A stretch of DNA of 64,000 nt from CAZCTO01 sp964501725 (GCA_964501725.1 CAZCTO010000011.1:1-64000); one strand, 5' to 3'; positions 17,235 to 26,545 are shown, counted from the first letter of the stretch. Notes: generated by a model not told the origin, from the sequence alone. Numbers and translations are program-made.

Positions 17235-17684
17235 TTAGTTCTTCCCGGCATCGCCGATCGCAAACATAATTTCTCCGGAGACGCAAAGCTTCCCGTCCAC
17301 AAACGCTTTTCCTTCGCCGAACCCGATCGGGCCGCGCGAGCGTGTCAGTTTCACTTCCAGTCTCATCGTATCGCCCGGGAAAACACTCTTCTTAAACCGG
17401 ACCTTGTCGATGCCCGCAAAGAAGGCAATTTTGCCTTTGTTTTCTTCCTTCGAAAGCGCGACGATCGCGCCGGCTTGCGCCATGGACTCTACAATCAGTG
17501 CGCCCGGCATGACCGGCATCCCGGGAAAATGTCCTTTGAAATAATACTCGTCCGCACGGACGTGCTTCAGTGCGACAATGTGCTCCGCGTCAATTTCCAG
17601 CACCTCGTCCACCAGAATGAACGGTTCTCTGTGCGGGATGATTTTCTTGATGTCTTCCTGGTTCATGATCGGTAAATCACTCAT
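17235..17684 (-). CDS. fabZ: 3-hydroxyacyl-[ACP] dehydratase FabZ
   Basis: A 149-residue hotdog-fold dehydratase. [18 protein letters not shown] is the family N-terminus. The catalytic histidine and glutamate lie in [23 protein letters not shown]. It removes water from 3-hydroxyacyl-ACP in each elongation round. The gene starts within the last codons of accB (8-base overlap), pointing to translational coupling. Confidence 0.95.
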   Translation of the reverse strand: MSDLPIMNQEDIKKIIPHREPFILVDEVLEIDAEHIVALKHVRADEYYFKGHFPGMPVMPGALIVESMAQAGAIVALSKEENKGKIAFFAGIDKVRFKKSVFPGDTMRLEVKLTRSRGPIGFGEGKAFVDGKLCVSGEIMFAIGDAGKN

Positions 17685-18216
17685 GTTCTGCCTCCTTTTT
17701 CGCGCCCGGTTCGATCACAAACAATTTATGACCGAATTCGACGCGGCTGGCTTTGGTTACAAGAATCGCCGTGACCACTCCGGATACCGGACTGGTTACC
17801 TCGTTCATCAGTTTCATTGCTTCGATAATGCAGAGCACGTCGCCTTTATTGACATAACTTCCGACGCCGACGTACGGGTCCTGATCCGGTGCGGGCGCGT
17901 CATAGAAGACGCCGACCACCGGGGAAGTAACCACATGTCCCGAAAATACCGGCTCTGCCGCTTCCGCGCTCATCGGTACTTCTCCGCTATCCCCGCAATG
18001 TCCGCCGTGAAAATCGCCTGTACCGGCGTTTGAATCCATCCGCACGGTTCCCGGTTCTCTGGATATCGCAAGTTTCGAAGCGCCTTCACCCATTCGAAAA
18101 TGCGTGATTCCTTCTTTTTTCATATGGCTCATGAGCTCTTTGATCTGATTGAACGAAAGACCGTTTTCGCACGTCGGGAGTTCTTTCTCTTTGGGCGTTT
18201 TGGGTTCGGTCGTCAT
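17677..18216 (-). CDS. accB: biotin carboxyl carrier protein of acetyl-CoA carboxylase
   Basis: A 179-residue AccB. The C-terminal biotinyl domain has the conserved EAMKLM, with the biotinylated lysine near residue 142, and the preceding [29 protein letters not shown]. The N-terminal part has the usual [21 protein letters not shown] helix. Ala/Pro-rich spacing between them is short and contains a His/Gly/Cys stretch (FHGGHCGD). Its start overlaps the fabF stop by four bases. Confidence 0.95.
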   Translation of the reverse strand: MTTEPKTPKEKELPTCENGLSFNQIKELMSHMKKEGITHFRMGEGASKLAISREPGTVRMDSNAGTGDFHGGHCGDSGEVPMSAEAAEPVFSGHVVTSPVVGVFYDAPAPDQDPYVGVGSYVNKGDVLCIIEAMKLMNEVTSPVSGVVTAILVTKASRVEFGHKLFVIEPGAKKEAEHE

Positions 18217-19505
18217 AAGTCTTTACCCACCTTTCTGAAAAGCAGCGTACCGTTCTGGCCTCCGAATCCGAGAGAATTGGACATGACCACCGATACGTTT
18301 TTCTTTTTGGCGACATTCGGTGTGTAATCCAAATCACAATCCGGATCGGACTCGCAAAGTCCGATGGTCGGCGGAATGATACTGTCGCGGATGGACAGCA
18401 CCGAAGCAACCGCCTCCACGCCGCCTGCGGCGCCGAGCAGATGGCCGGTGACCGATTTGGTCGAGCTGACGGAAACTGTTTTGGCGGATTCGCCGAGCGC
18501 GTCTTTGATCGCGATCGTTTCATATTTATCATTGAGCGGTGTTCCCGTTCCGTGCGCGTTGATATAATCGATTTCTTCAGGGCGGACGTTCCCTTCCCTC
18601 ATGGCAAGGCGCATCGACATCGCCGCACCTTTTCCCTCGGGATCAGGACTGGTGATGTGAAAAGCGTCCGCAGTCGCACCGTATCCGACCACTTCCGCAA
18701 GAATATTGGCATTACGACCGACCGCATTTTCCATCGTCTCAAGAACCAGAAGTCCCGCGCCTTCCGCAATAATAAATCCGCCGCGTCTCCGGTCAAACGG
18801 CAGGGATCCGAGATCCGGATCTTCTGTCATATTGAGTGCTTTCATATTGGCAAAGCCGGCCAGCGCGATTCGGGTAATCGGTGCCTCGGTACCTCCGGCG
18901 ATCGCCGCCTTCAGGTATCCGAGCTTAATCTTGTGAAAAGCTTCGCCGATGGCATGCGTTCCGGACGCACACGCGGTAGTGACACAGTAGTTGGCGCCCT
19001 TCAGGTTATGAATCATGGAAATATGACCGGCGGCCAGGTTACTGATCATCATCGGAATAAAAAGCGGTGATATCCGGTCCGGACCTCCGCGAAGGAGCAA
19101 CTCCTCATATTGATCATTCATCGTGCACAAACCGCCGACACCGGATCCGATAATAACTCCGGTGTCAAATGGGTCCATGCTCGAAAAATCAATTCCCGAC
19201 ATCCCGATCGCTTCCTGTGCCGCGGCTACGGCAAAGTGACAGTATCGATCCATTCTGCGGGCTTCCTTGCGATCTAAAAAGCTTACGGGATCAAAGTCAA
19301 CGACTTCGGCGGCCAGATGGACGCGAACGCCTTTATATTTTTCTTTGTCAATCTGCCGAACCCCATGTTTCCCCGTAACAACGGCATCCCAAAAAGCCGG
19401 AACAGTATTTCCGACCGGGGAAACCACGCCCATTCCCGTGATGACTACTCTGGGGCGGCCGGCATGATCCGTAAACGTATTTGCTGTTTGAACTGTATCT
19501 GACAT
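18213..19505 (-). CDS. fabF: beta-ketoacyl-ACP synthase II
   Basis: A 430-residue elongating condensing enzyme. The Cys-His-His triad is seen in TTACASGTHAIGEA, NAHGTGTPLND, and KSVTGHLLGAAGG. The N-terminus carries a short extension (MSDTVQTANTFTDHAGRP) before RVVITGMGVVSPVGN. Length and motifs are typical for FabF. It catalyses condensation of malonyl-ACP with acyl-ACP. Start ATG follows AGGAGG. Confidence 0.95.
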   Translation of the reverse strand: MSDTVQTANTFTDHAGRPRVVITGMGVVSPVGNTVPAFWDAVVTGKHGVRQIDKEKYKGVRVHLAAEVVDFDPVSFLDRKEARRMDRYCHFAVAAAQEAIGMSGIDFSSMDPFDTGVIIGSGVGGLCTMNDQYEELLLRGGPDRISPLFIPMMISNLAAGHISMIHNLKGANYCVTTACASGTHAIGEAFHKIKLGYLKAAIAGGTEAPITRIALAGFANMKALNMTEDPDLGSLPFDRRRGGFIIAEGAGLLVLETMENAVGRNANILAEVVGYGATADAFHITSPDPEGKGAAMSMRLAMREGNVRPEEIDYINAHGTGTPLNDKYETIAIKDALGESAKTVSVSSTKSVTGHLLGAAGGVEAVASVLSIRDSIIPPTIGLCESDPDCDLDYTPNVAKKKNVSVVMSNSLGFGGQNGTLLFRKVGKDL

Positions 19506-19544
19506 AATATCCTCCTGAAAATCGCGCCTCTTTTCGAAAATCGC

Positions 19545-20300
19545 TTACAGTACCAGTCCTCCGGCAACTTCGATAACCTGTCCGGTGATATATGAAGCAT
19601 CTTCGGAAACCAGAAAAGCGATCAACGCCGCAACATCCGAGGGTTTCCCGAATCTGCCTGCCGGTATTCGCCCGAGTGCGGCTTCTTTGGTCTTATCCGG
19701 CAATTGGGCGGTCATGCTGGTATCAATAAATCCGGGGGCAACCGCGTTCACCGTAATGTTGCGACTTCCCATTTCTTTGGCCAGGCTCTTAGTAAGGCCG
19801 ATCAAGCCGGCTTTGGATGCGGAGTAATTGGCCTGTCCGGGATTCCCGTAAATGCCGGAAACGGACGACATGTTGACGATTCTTCCGTGTTTTTGCTTTG
19901 CCATCAGAGGCAGACACATCGAACAAAGGAGGAATGCTCCGGTAAGGTTTGTATCGATGACCGACGTGAATTGCTCGCGATCCATCCGCATGGCCAGACC
20001 GTCCCTTGTTCTTCCGGCGTTATTAACCAGAACATCCACTCTGCCGAAAGTTTCTTTGGCTGCGGCAACCGCGTGCTTGCAGTCCTCTTCAAGAGAAATG
20101 TCGGCTGAGATGGCAATGATCTGAATGCCCGGACGGATTGCCTCGCATGCTCTTCTGACTTCCATGGATTCTTCTTCGCCCGAACGGTCCAGAAGGACCA
20201 GATCATATCCGTTACCGGCAAGTTTCCGGGCAATTTCCGCCCCGATTCCCCTGGATGCGCCCGTAATCATAGCAACCGGTGTAAATTCTTTCTCACTCAT
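19545..20300 (-). CDS. fabG: 3-oxoacyl-[ACP] reductase
   Basis: A 251-residue short-chain dehydrogenase. The cofactor motif is TGASRGIGAE, the NNAG motif is NNAGRTRDGLAMRM, and the catalytic Ser-Tyr-Lys set lies in NMSSVSGIYGNPGQANYSASK. The PGFIDTSMT segment after the catalytic helix is FabG-typical. It reduces 3-oxoacyl-ACP with NADPH. Stop of fabK and start of fabG share one base; GGGAGG precedes the ATG. Confidence 0.94.
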   Translation of the reverse strand: MSEKEFTPVAMITGASRGIGAEIARKLAGNGYDLVLLDRSGEEESMEVRRACEAIRPGIQIIAISADISLEEDCKHAVAAAKETFGRVDVLVNNAGRTRDGLAMRMDREQFTSVIDTNLTGAFLLCSMCLPLMAKQKHGRIVNMSSVSGIYGNPGQANYSASKAGLIGLTKSLAKEMGSRNITVNAVAPGFIDTSMTAQLPDKTKEAALGRIPAGRFGKPSDVAALIAFLVSEDASYITGQVIEVAGGLVL

Positions 20301-21235
20301 TAAATGGATCCTCCCTTAGCGATAATTGCTTCATATTCACTCCACATTTCTTCGATGATTTCTTTAACCGGCATGATTTTACTGACCATTCCGGCGATTT
20401 GTCCGGCCATGAAGGAGCCTTCTTTAATATTGCCTTCTTTGACAGCCTTACGAAGAGAGCCGATGGTGATCTCTTCCATCTCCTCAAAAGTGGCGCCCTT
20501 CTTTTCGAGTTCGGTCAATTCCATGGTCAGCGCGTTCTTGATGCAACGGACGGGGTGTCCGCCGCTGCGTCCGGTGACGCGGGAATCGATATCCTTGCTT
20601 TTGATCACCAGGTCTTTGTAATTCTGATGAATGTTACATTCTTCGGACGCCAGAAATCTTGTTCCGACTTGCACACCGCTCGCGCCGAGCATGGCGGCTG
20701 CGGCGATTCCTCTGCCGTCCGCGATGCCTCCGGCCGCAACGACCGGTATCTTGACGGCGTCCACTACCTGAGGGATTAAGGCCATCGTCGTGATCTCACC
20801 GATATGTCCGCCGGCTTCGCTGCCTTCGGCAACGATCGCATCGGCGCCGAGGCTCTCCATACGTCGCGCAAATCCGGAGGAGGCAACCACAGGGATTACC
20901 TTGATGCCGGCGTTTTTCCACATCTCGATGTATTTTCCGGGCGACCCTGCTCCGGTGGTTACCACGGCGACTTTTTCTTCGACAACAAGGTCGGCGAGAT
21001 CGGGTGTATGGGGATTCATCAGCATGATGTTGACGCCGAAAGGCTTATCGGTCAGTTTTTTCGCCTTTTGAATCTCCGCGCGCAGAAGATCCTTATCCAT
21101 GCCTCCCGCGGCGATCAGCCCGAGGCCGCCCGCGTTGGATACGGCTGCTGCCAGCGCTGCGTCCGCAACCCATGCCATGCCGCCCTGAATCAATGGGTAT
21201 TTGGTTCCGAGAATGTCTGTCAGTGTTTTGCTCAT
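20300..21235 (-). CDS. fabK: enoyl-[ACP] reductase FabK (flavoprotein)
   Basis: A 311-residue FMN-dependent TIM-barrel enoyl reductase of the 2-nitropropane dioxygenase superfamily. Typical blocks are PLIQGGMAWVADAALAAAVSNAGGLG, VVTTGAGSPGKY, EGSEAGGHIGE, and VVAAGGIADGRG. It replaces FabI, so the last step of elongation is triclosan-insensitive in organisms of this type. It lies second in the operon after fabH and there is no acpP between them, unlike many Clostridia. Confidence 0.93.
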   Translation of the reverse strand: MSKTLTDILGTKYPLIQGGMAWVADAALAAAVSNAGGLGLIAAGGMDKDLLRAEIQKAKKLTDKPFGVNIMLMNPHTPDLADLVVEEKVAVVTTGAGSPGKYIEMWKNAGIKVIPVVASSGFARRMESLGADAIVAEGSEAGGHIGEITTMALIPQVVDAVKIPVVAAGGIADGRGIAAAAMLGASGVQVGTRFLASEECNIHQNYKDLVIKSKDIDSRVTGRSGGHPVRCIKNALTMELTELEKKGATFEEMEEITIGSLRKAVKEGNIKEGSFMAGQIAGMVSKIMPVKEIIEEMWSEYEAIIAKGGSI

Positions 21236-21246
21236 CTTTATTCCTC

Positions 21247-22272
21247 CTAATATTTACAGGCGACCGCCCCGTAGGTCAGTCCTCCGCCGAAACCGGTAAA
21301 AATAAGTGTCTGTCCGCGCCGGATACGACCGGATCGAACCGCCTGGTCAAAACAGATCGGTATCGACGCCGAGGAGGTATTTCCCGTCTCGGCGATGTTG
21401 GAAAGCATTTTTTCCGCAGGTAATCCGAGGCGCTTCGCGGCGGACTGGATAATTCGCTCGTTGGCTTGATGAGGGATGACATAATCAATGTCTTCAAGGC
21501 TCAGCCCGGCACCGGTCATTACTTTCTCGATGGAGGTGGGTACCGCGGCAGTGGCAAACCGATATACATCCTGTCCCTTCATGGAAAGGAAGATGCCGGT
21601 CTCATGTCCGAAAATGTCCGGCTTACCGGCATTTTCAACACTGGAAAAGGGGTGTTTCGCCACTTCGAACGCTTTTCCGGTCATATACTCGCCGCCGGTC
21701 CCGTCCGCCGCAAAAAAGGATTCGTAAATATTCGATGTGACCGGTGTCACTCCGTCACTCAAACGATTGGATAGGATAACCGCCCCCGCGCCGTCTCCGA
21801 AAAGAACGCAGGTGCTCCGGTCGGAAAAATCCACAAGCTTCGACAAACTTTCGGAGGACACAATGAGTACCGTCATCGGGCGGTCGGTATTCAGATAGTG
21901 CATCGCGACATCGAACGCCTGGACAAAACCCGTACAGGCGGCATTTAAATCAAAACAGAAAGCGTTCTCTGCTTTGATTTGTGCCTGAATGATGCATGCC
22001 AGATTCGGCGTGGTGTAATCGGGAGTAATGGTGGTTGCAATAATCATATCTATGGCTTTAGAATCAATCTGTGATGCTTCCACCGCATTTACCGCGGCTT
22101 TCACAGCCATTTCCCAGGTGGTTTGTCCGTCGCATAAGTGTCTTCGGGAAATTCCTGTACGGGTGGTGATCCACTCATCGCTGGTCTCGAGAATCGAAGC
22201 GAACATTTCATTATCCACTACCAGATCCGGCAGATAAGAACCCGTACCGAGAATTGTGTAAGGTATATTCAC
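21247..22272 (-). CDS. fabH: beta-ketoacyl-ACP synthase III
   Basis: A 341-residue initiating condensing enzyme. The Cys-His-Asn triad is in NAACTGFVQAFD, VIPHQANERII, and AETGNTSSASIP. I place the start at a GTG (22270-22272), since family N-termini begin MNIPYTILGTGSYLPD and GGAGG stands ten bases upstream. Longer upstream sequence would cross the FabT-like operator. It condenses acetyl-CoA with malonyl-ACP and is the first gene of the minus-strand fab/acc operon. Confidence 0.93.
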   Translation of the reverse strand: MNIPYTILGTGSYLPDLVVDNEMFASILETSDEWITTRTGISRRHLCDGQTTWEMAVKAAVNAVEASQIDSKAIDMIIATTITPDYTTPNLACIIQAQIKAENAFCFDLNAACTGFVQAFDVAMHYLNTDRPMTVLIVSSESLSKLVDFSDRSTCVLFGDGAGAVILSNRLSDGVTPVTSNIYESFFAADGTGGEYMTGKAFEVAKHPFSSVENAGKPDIFGHETGIFLSMKGQDVYRFATAAVPTSIEKVMTGAGLSLEDIDYVIPHQANERIIQSAAKRLGLPAEKMLSNIAETGNTSSASIPICFDQAVRSGRIRRGQTLIFTGFGGGLTYGAVACKY

Positions 22273-22348
22273 GATGTAGTTTCCTCCGTAATATATGCGA
22301 CGGCTGAGATTTATGCCGCAACGCTTGCATTTATTTTGAGAATCGATT

Positions 22349-22365
22349 ATTTTGATTATCAAAGA
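22349..22365. promoter_or_regulatory. FabT-like operator between fabH operon and fabD
   Basis: A perfect 13-base palindrome TTTGATTATCAAA at 22351-22363. It matches the known streptococcal FabT consensus ANTTTGATTATCAAATT at all but the last two positions. It overlaps candidate -35 elements in both directions: TTGATT (22352-22357) with TATTCT (22374-22379) toward fabD, and TTGATA with a weaker CAAAAT toward fabH. So one MarR-type repressor could control both divergent units. No fabT gene is in the window. Confidence 0.75.
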
Positions 22366-22423
22366 TTCGACGTTATTCTACTCTCTTTGCCCCATCGCGT
22401 CAATATACGGAGGTACGCAGCCT

Positions 22424-23266
22424 ATGAAGTCCTATCTTTTCCCCGGTCAGGGAGCCCAGTCCGTCGAAATGGCAGGCGAACTCCTCGCTTCGTTTCCGGC
22501 GGCCCGCTCGTTTTACGAGCAAGCCCGGTCGGTTACGGGAATTGACCTGGAGAATCTGTCCGCGGATCAACTGGGACAGACACGCTTCGCACAGCTGGCG
22601 ATCGTCGTCCATAGTGTCGCCTCTCTCGAAAAAGAACGCTCAATCAACCCCATGACGGAACCGGTCGCGATGGCCGGATTCTCGCTCGGCGAATACACTT
22701 CCCTTTATGCCGGCGGGGTCCTTGATTTCACGGACCTGCTCCGCCTCGTCGACGCACGTGCGACGCGAATGCAGGATGCGGCGGAACGCCGCCCCGGTGC
22801 TATGTTTGCGATCATCGGCCTCCCGAATGAACAGATCGAGAAAGTGCTTGAAGATTATACGGACGTCTTTCCGGTCAACTATAACTATCCCGGTCAACTG
22901 GTCATCGCCGGTGATGTCGCCGCCGCCGAAGCCGCCGCCGAGAAGCTTTTGGAAACAGGAGCGAAACGCGCGCACCGACTCTTAACCAACGGTGCTTTTC
23001 ACACGCCTCATATGAAGGAGGCCGCCGCCGCGTTGCGCGATTTCGCCACGGGTCTTCGCTTCTCCGCTCCGAAGACGCCGCTTTACTCCAATGTAACCGC
23101 CGCCTTGATTCCGGCCGATACCGATTTTCCGGCCTATCTTGAAAAACATATGGTCAGCCCGGTTCGTTTCACGGAAGAAATCCTCCGGATGAGAGACGAC
23201 GGATACACCGATTTTATCGAAGTCGGACCGGGTCGCGTGCTGACCGGTCTTGTGAAGAAAATCTGA
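22424..23266 (+). CDS. fabD: malonyl-CoA:ACP transacylase
   Basis: A 280-residue transacylase. N-terminal YLFPGQGAQSVEMAGEL is the family hallmark. The nucleophile serine is in MAGFSLGEYTSLYAGG, where the usual GHSLG reads GFSLG. The catalytic histidine is in NGAFHTPHMKEA. NVTAALIP and EVGPGRVLTGLVKKI close the domain. It loads malonyl groups on ACP. The ATG follows CGGAGGT. In many Clostridia fabD sits within the fab operon; here it diverges from it. Confidence 0.94.
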   Translation: MKSYLFPGQGAQSVEMAGELLASFPAARSFYEQARSVTGIDLENLSADQLGQTRFAQLAIVVHSVASLEKERSINPMTEPVAMAGFSLGEYTSLYAGGVLDFTDLLRLVDARATRMQDAAERRPGAMFAIIGLPNEQIEKVLEDYTDVFPVNYNYPGQLVIAGDVAAAEAAAEKLLETGAKRAHRLLTNGAFHTPHMKEAAAALRDFATGLRFSAPKTPLYSNVTAALIPADTDFPAYLEKHMVSPVRFTEEILRMRDDGYTDFIEVGPGRVLTGLVKKI

Positions 23267-23371
23267 TTCCCGTTGTGGTAAAATAACAAGCAGTGACGGA
23301 TGAACGGGACCGCGATCGACCCGGGAGATTCCGTCGCGTTATACTGCCCGCGTTGGAAAAGGATGAATTTC

Positions 23372-25069
23372 ATGTTGCCTGCAGAGAAAAATGCGCTCGG
23401 GAAGCAAAGGCTGTTTTCCTTCTTTGTCTTCCTGATTACGGTCATCGCCGTCAGTTTTCCGCTCTTTTCCGGAAGCCTTACTTCCGGACATGATCTTGAG
23501 TTCCATTTCCTTCGTTTTGCCGGGGTGAAAAACGGCCTTCTGAACGGCGATTTCCCGGTACGGATTTACTATTCGTTTTATAGCGGATATGGATATGGTT
23601 CCGCCTTCTTTTATCCTGATCTGTTTTTCTATCCTTTTGCGGGCCTTTCGGCGCTGGGCGTCGGAGAAATCATTGCGTTTAATTTGTTTCTTCTTGCAGC
23701 CAATATCGCGACGTATCTGGTCGCGGCATACTCTTTCCGCGGACTTTTTAATAGCAAAATCGCCTCCGTGATCGGAGCGGTTCTCTACACCGCGGCCCCT
23801 TACCATGTTCACCTGCTCTATACTCGTAAAGCCGTCGGTGAAATTGTTGCTTACATTCTGATACCTCTGCTGGCGTACGCACTCTATAATTTGCTGCGCG
23901 AGAATTTCTCAAAGCCTTACCTTTTGGTTATCTGTATGACCGTTCTTATCTACAGCCACTTGATTTCGGCGGTGCTTTGTGCCGGAATATGCCTGATTGC
24001 CTGTCTTTTCGGGATCAGGTCATTCATCCGAAATCCAAAGCTTATCCGGAAGCTCGGCCTTTGCGCACTGGTCTGTATCCTTTTGACTTTAGCCTTCTTT
24101 ATACCGATGTTCGAACAGTTGTCCCACGCAAAGTATCTGCTTTCGGATGCGGAGAATTATCGGCCCGTTGACCATACCGTGAGCCTTAAGGAAATGTTTT
24201 TCGGGAAAGAGGAGAAAGGCTTTGGCTTTACGCTGATTCCTTTTCTCTTAATACGCCTCCTGTTTCTAAAAGATAAGAAGGAAAAGCCCCTGCTTACCGT
24301 CATTGATTTTTCCGCTCTTTTGGGCATCCTTTGCCTTTTTATCTCCGGATCGCTGTTCCCCTGGAGGTACATGCCTGCATTTACCGAGATCCTGCAATTC
24401 CCCTGGCGCGTTTATACCTACGCCGTGTTCTTTTTCACAATTTCGATTTGCGGTCTGATGATGTTAATCGAAAAAAGCGAAAAGTTTCGCGCTTTTTCCG
24501 GCTATGCGATGACCGGCATGGTGATTCTTCAAATCTTTGCCTGTGCCGTACTGGTCTTGAATACGGTTTTTTTCTCTACGATCAACGCCCCCTGGAAATC
24601 CGGAGAGCGAAACATTTATGCCGATAACGGAAATGAGTATCTGGATAGTGATATGGATCCGCTTTCCATTCAGGAATTGACCTCTGACGTGAACGCCCGG
24701 GCGGATGACGGCACAATCCTTCCTTCCGGACGCGGCGCCGGGATTCTTTGGGTCGAGCTGACACGCAAGTCCGATTTCGTCCGCGTTCCCCTTCTTTACT
24801 ATTACGGGTATACCGCCTCATACGCTGCCCCGAATCAAGACGAAATACGCCTTCCGATTTCCCGCGGAAAAGAAACTCAGGTCGCACAAGTCGATACTTC
24901 CCTCATTGAGGCGGGTGGGCAGATCAAGGTTACGTACAGGCAGACCTCGCTTCAGCGATTGTCTTTCTATTTCAGTTTATCCGCTGCGGTGCTCCTTATC
25001 GCTTTTCAGGTACTGACCTTTTTCAGAAAGCGCAAAACATCCCGGGCGGGACTTCCCGATCCTCAGTAA
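23372..25069 (+). CDS. polytopic membrane protein, PTPS-related / GT-C-like
   Basis: About 565 residues with around eleven hydrophobic helices and a C-terminal extracytoplasmic part ending in another membrane segment. The GHDLEFHFLRFAGVKNGLLNGDFPVRI segment after the first helix, followed by GYGYGSAFFYPDLFFYPF, is typical of the 6-pyruvoyl-tetrahydropterin-synthase-related membrane family, which resembles GT-C glycosyltransferases. The acidic residue after helix 1 would be the sugar-transfer site, which is inference. Start choice is between the ATGs at 23363 and 23372; the second has AAAGG at nine bases. It may act in cell-surface glycosylation together with the 26.5 kb gene. Confidence 0.75.
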   Translation: MLPAEKNALGKQRLFSFFVFLITVIAVSFPLFSGSLTSGHDLEFHFLRFAGVKNGLLNGDFPVRIYYSFYSGYGYGSAFFYPDLFFYPFAGLSALGVGEIIAFNLFLLAANIATYLVAAYSFRGLFNSKIASVIGAVLYTAAPYHVHLLYTRKAVGEIVAYILIPLLAYALYNLLRENFSKPYLLVICMTVLIYSHLISAVLCAGICLIACLFGIRSFIRNPKLIRKLGLCALVCILLTLAFFIPMFEQLSHAKYLLSDAENYRPVDHTVSLKEMFFGKEEKGFGFTLIPFLLIRLLFLKDKKEKPLLTVIDFSALLGILCLFISGSLFPWRYMPAFTEILQFPWRVYTYAVFFFTISICGLMMLIEKSEKFRAFSGYAMTGMVILQIFACAVLVLNTVFFSTINAPWKSGERNIYADNGNEYLDSDMDPLSIQELTSDVNARADDGTILPSGRGAGILWVELTRKSDFVRVPLLYYYGYTASYAAPNQDEIRLPISRGKETQVAQVDTSLIEAGGQIKVTYRQTSLQRLSFYFSLSAAVLLIAFQVLTFFRKRKTSRAGLPDPQ

Positions 25070-25075
25070 ATGCAA

Positions 25076-25109
25076 AAGGCCGCTCTCTCGAACGGCCTTG
25101 TTTCTTTTG
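25076..25109 (+). terminator. intrinsic terminator between convergent genes
   Basis: Stem AAGGCCG/CGGCCTT (25076-25082 with 25093-25099) and a T-rich tail TTTCTTTT. It follows the membrane protein stop by six bases and lies before the convergent tyrS stop, so it may work in both directions. Confidence 0.75.
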
Positions 25110-25121
25110 CTCCCGGGGTGA

Positions 25122-26351
25122 TTATCCGATTAACAGGCGGTGAAAAATCTTCTTGCCCTTCTTTACGATCGCTTCGCCGTCCGGAAGATCCTTCTTCCCG
25201 ATCACATAGAAGGGATCCTCAATCACTGCGCCGTTCAGGTAGACACCTTTTTGTGCGATCATGCGCCGGCCTTCGCCTTTACTGCTCATGAGTTTTGCGT
25301 CAAAAAGAAAGTCGAGGATCGGTACACCGGCCTCAAGCTGCGCCTCCGTGAAACGGGTCGTCGGCATATCCTCCGATACTCCGCTCCCCGCAAAAAGTGC
25401 TTCCGCCTGATTCCGAACCGCTTCGGCTGTCTCGTCGCCGTGCACGATGCGGGTGACTTCGTAAGCGAGTTTCTTTTTGGCTTCATTGATGGCCGAATCG
25501 GTGAGCTTTGCGTATTCCGCAATCTCCGGAAGAGGCATGAATGTCAGGAGCTTCATGCACTTAATTACATCCGCGTCGTCAATATTCCTCCAGTACTGGT
25601 AGAAATCGTAAGGTGTCGTTTTCTTGGGGTCCAGCCACACCGCACCCTTTGCGGTCTTACCCATCTTCTTGCCTTCACTGTTTTCGAGAAGACCGAACGT
25701 CAGGCCGAATGCCTCGCCCTGCTCTTTTCTGCGGATCAGTTCGACGCCGCCTAAAATGTTCGACCACTGATCGTCCCCGCCCAACTGAAGAGTGCATTTA
25801 TATTCCTTGTAAAGATGCAAGAAATCATAGCTTTGCATCAACATGTAGTTGAATTCCAGAAAGGTCAGACCCTTTTCGAGTCTTTGCTTATAACACTCAA
25901 AAGTAAGCATCCGGTTGACTGAGAAGTGCGGGCCGATTTCACGCAGAAAATCGATGTAGTTCAAGTCCAGAAGCCAGTCACCATTATTAACGATGATAGC
26001 TTTCCCGTCGGAAAAATCGATTACCGTTTCCATCTGTTTGATAAAACAGGCGACGTTGTGCTTAATATCCTCGACGCTCAGCATCTTCCGCATATCGGTT
26101 CGTCCGGTCGGGTCGCCGATCATCGCGGTTCCGCCGCCCATCAGAACGATTGGTCGGTGTCCGGCTTTTTGCATGTGACTGACAACCATCATCTGTACAA
26201 AAGATCCGACATGAAGGCTGTCGGCGGTCGGATCAAAGCCTACGTAAAACGTAACGCCCGGCTTCCCGAGTATCTCGTAGATCTCGTCCCTGTGCGTCGC
26301 CTGGGATATATACCCGCGCGCCTCGAGAATGTCGAATACGTTTTCAGCCAT
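25122..26351 (-). CDS. tyrS: tyrosyl-tRNA synthetase
   Basis: A 409-residue class I synthetase charging tRNA-Tyr. The HIGH-type motif is in DPTADSLHVGSF, the KMSKS-type loop is KKMGKTAKGAVWL, and a C-terminal S4-like RNA-binding part begins at LMSSKGEGRRMIAQKGVYLNG. No T-box motif lies in the roughly 55-base leader. Its own promoter is clear. It converges with the upstream membrane protein and diverges from the next one. Confidence 0.95.
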   Translation of the reverse strand: MAENVFDILEARGYISQATHRDEIYEILGKPGVTFYVGFDPTADSLHVGSFVQMMVVSHMQKAGHRPIVLMGGGTAMIGDPTGRTDMRKMLSVEDIKHNVACFIKQMETVIDFSDGKAIIVNNGDWLLDLNYIDFLREIGPHFSVNRMLTFECYKQRLEKGLTFLEFNYMLMQSYDFLHLYKEYKCTLQLGGDDQWSNILGGVELIRRKEQGEAFGLTFGLLENSEGKKMGKTAKGAVWLDPKKTTPYDFYQYWRNIDDADVIKCMKLLTFMPLPEIAEYAKLTDSAINEAKKKLAYEVTRIVHGDETAEAVRNQAEALFAGSGVSEDMPTTRFTEAQLEAGVPILDFLFDAKLMSSKGEGRRMIAQKGVYLNGAVIEDPFYVIGKKDLPDGEAIVKKGKKIFHRLLIG

Positions 26352-26408
26352 GATTCAATCGCCTCCCTAAGCAGTTATAATGACGGGAAAACCCGTGATT
26401 GTCGGACT

Positions 26409-26437
26409 ATTGTAGCTTTTCGAGCCGGAAAAGTCAA
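26409..26437 (-). promoter_or_regulatory. tyrS promoter
   Basis: On the minus strand -35 TTGACT (26432-26437) and -10 TACAAT (26409-26414) with a 17-base spacer. A small hairpin (ACGGG/CCCGT) lies in the leader before GGGAGG. Confidence 0.75.
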
Positions 26438-26451
26438 TTTTGGAAGACGCT

Positions 26452-26479
26452 TTGCGTTCTGTTTGGGTAATAGTATAAT
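26452..26479 (+). promoter_or_regulatory. promoter of the 26.5 kb membrane glycosyltransferase-like gene
   Basis: -35 TTGCGT (26452-26457), 16-base spacer, -10 TATAAT (26474-26479). The spacer end holds the left arm (26463-26473) of a perfect 11-base inverted repeat whose right arm (26525-26535) overlaps the ribosome binding site of the gene. Confidence 0.65.
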
Positions 26480-26545
26480 TATTAGCGATTACTCCCGCTC
26501 TTTCACCGCGGCCATTCGTTATTTCTATTACCCAAGGAGAATCAG

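Noticed and set aside
26352..26545. T-box riboswitch in front of tyrS
   Set aside because: Leader is about 55 bases, and no T-box sequence (GGTGGNACCRCG type) is found.
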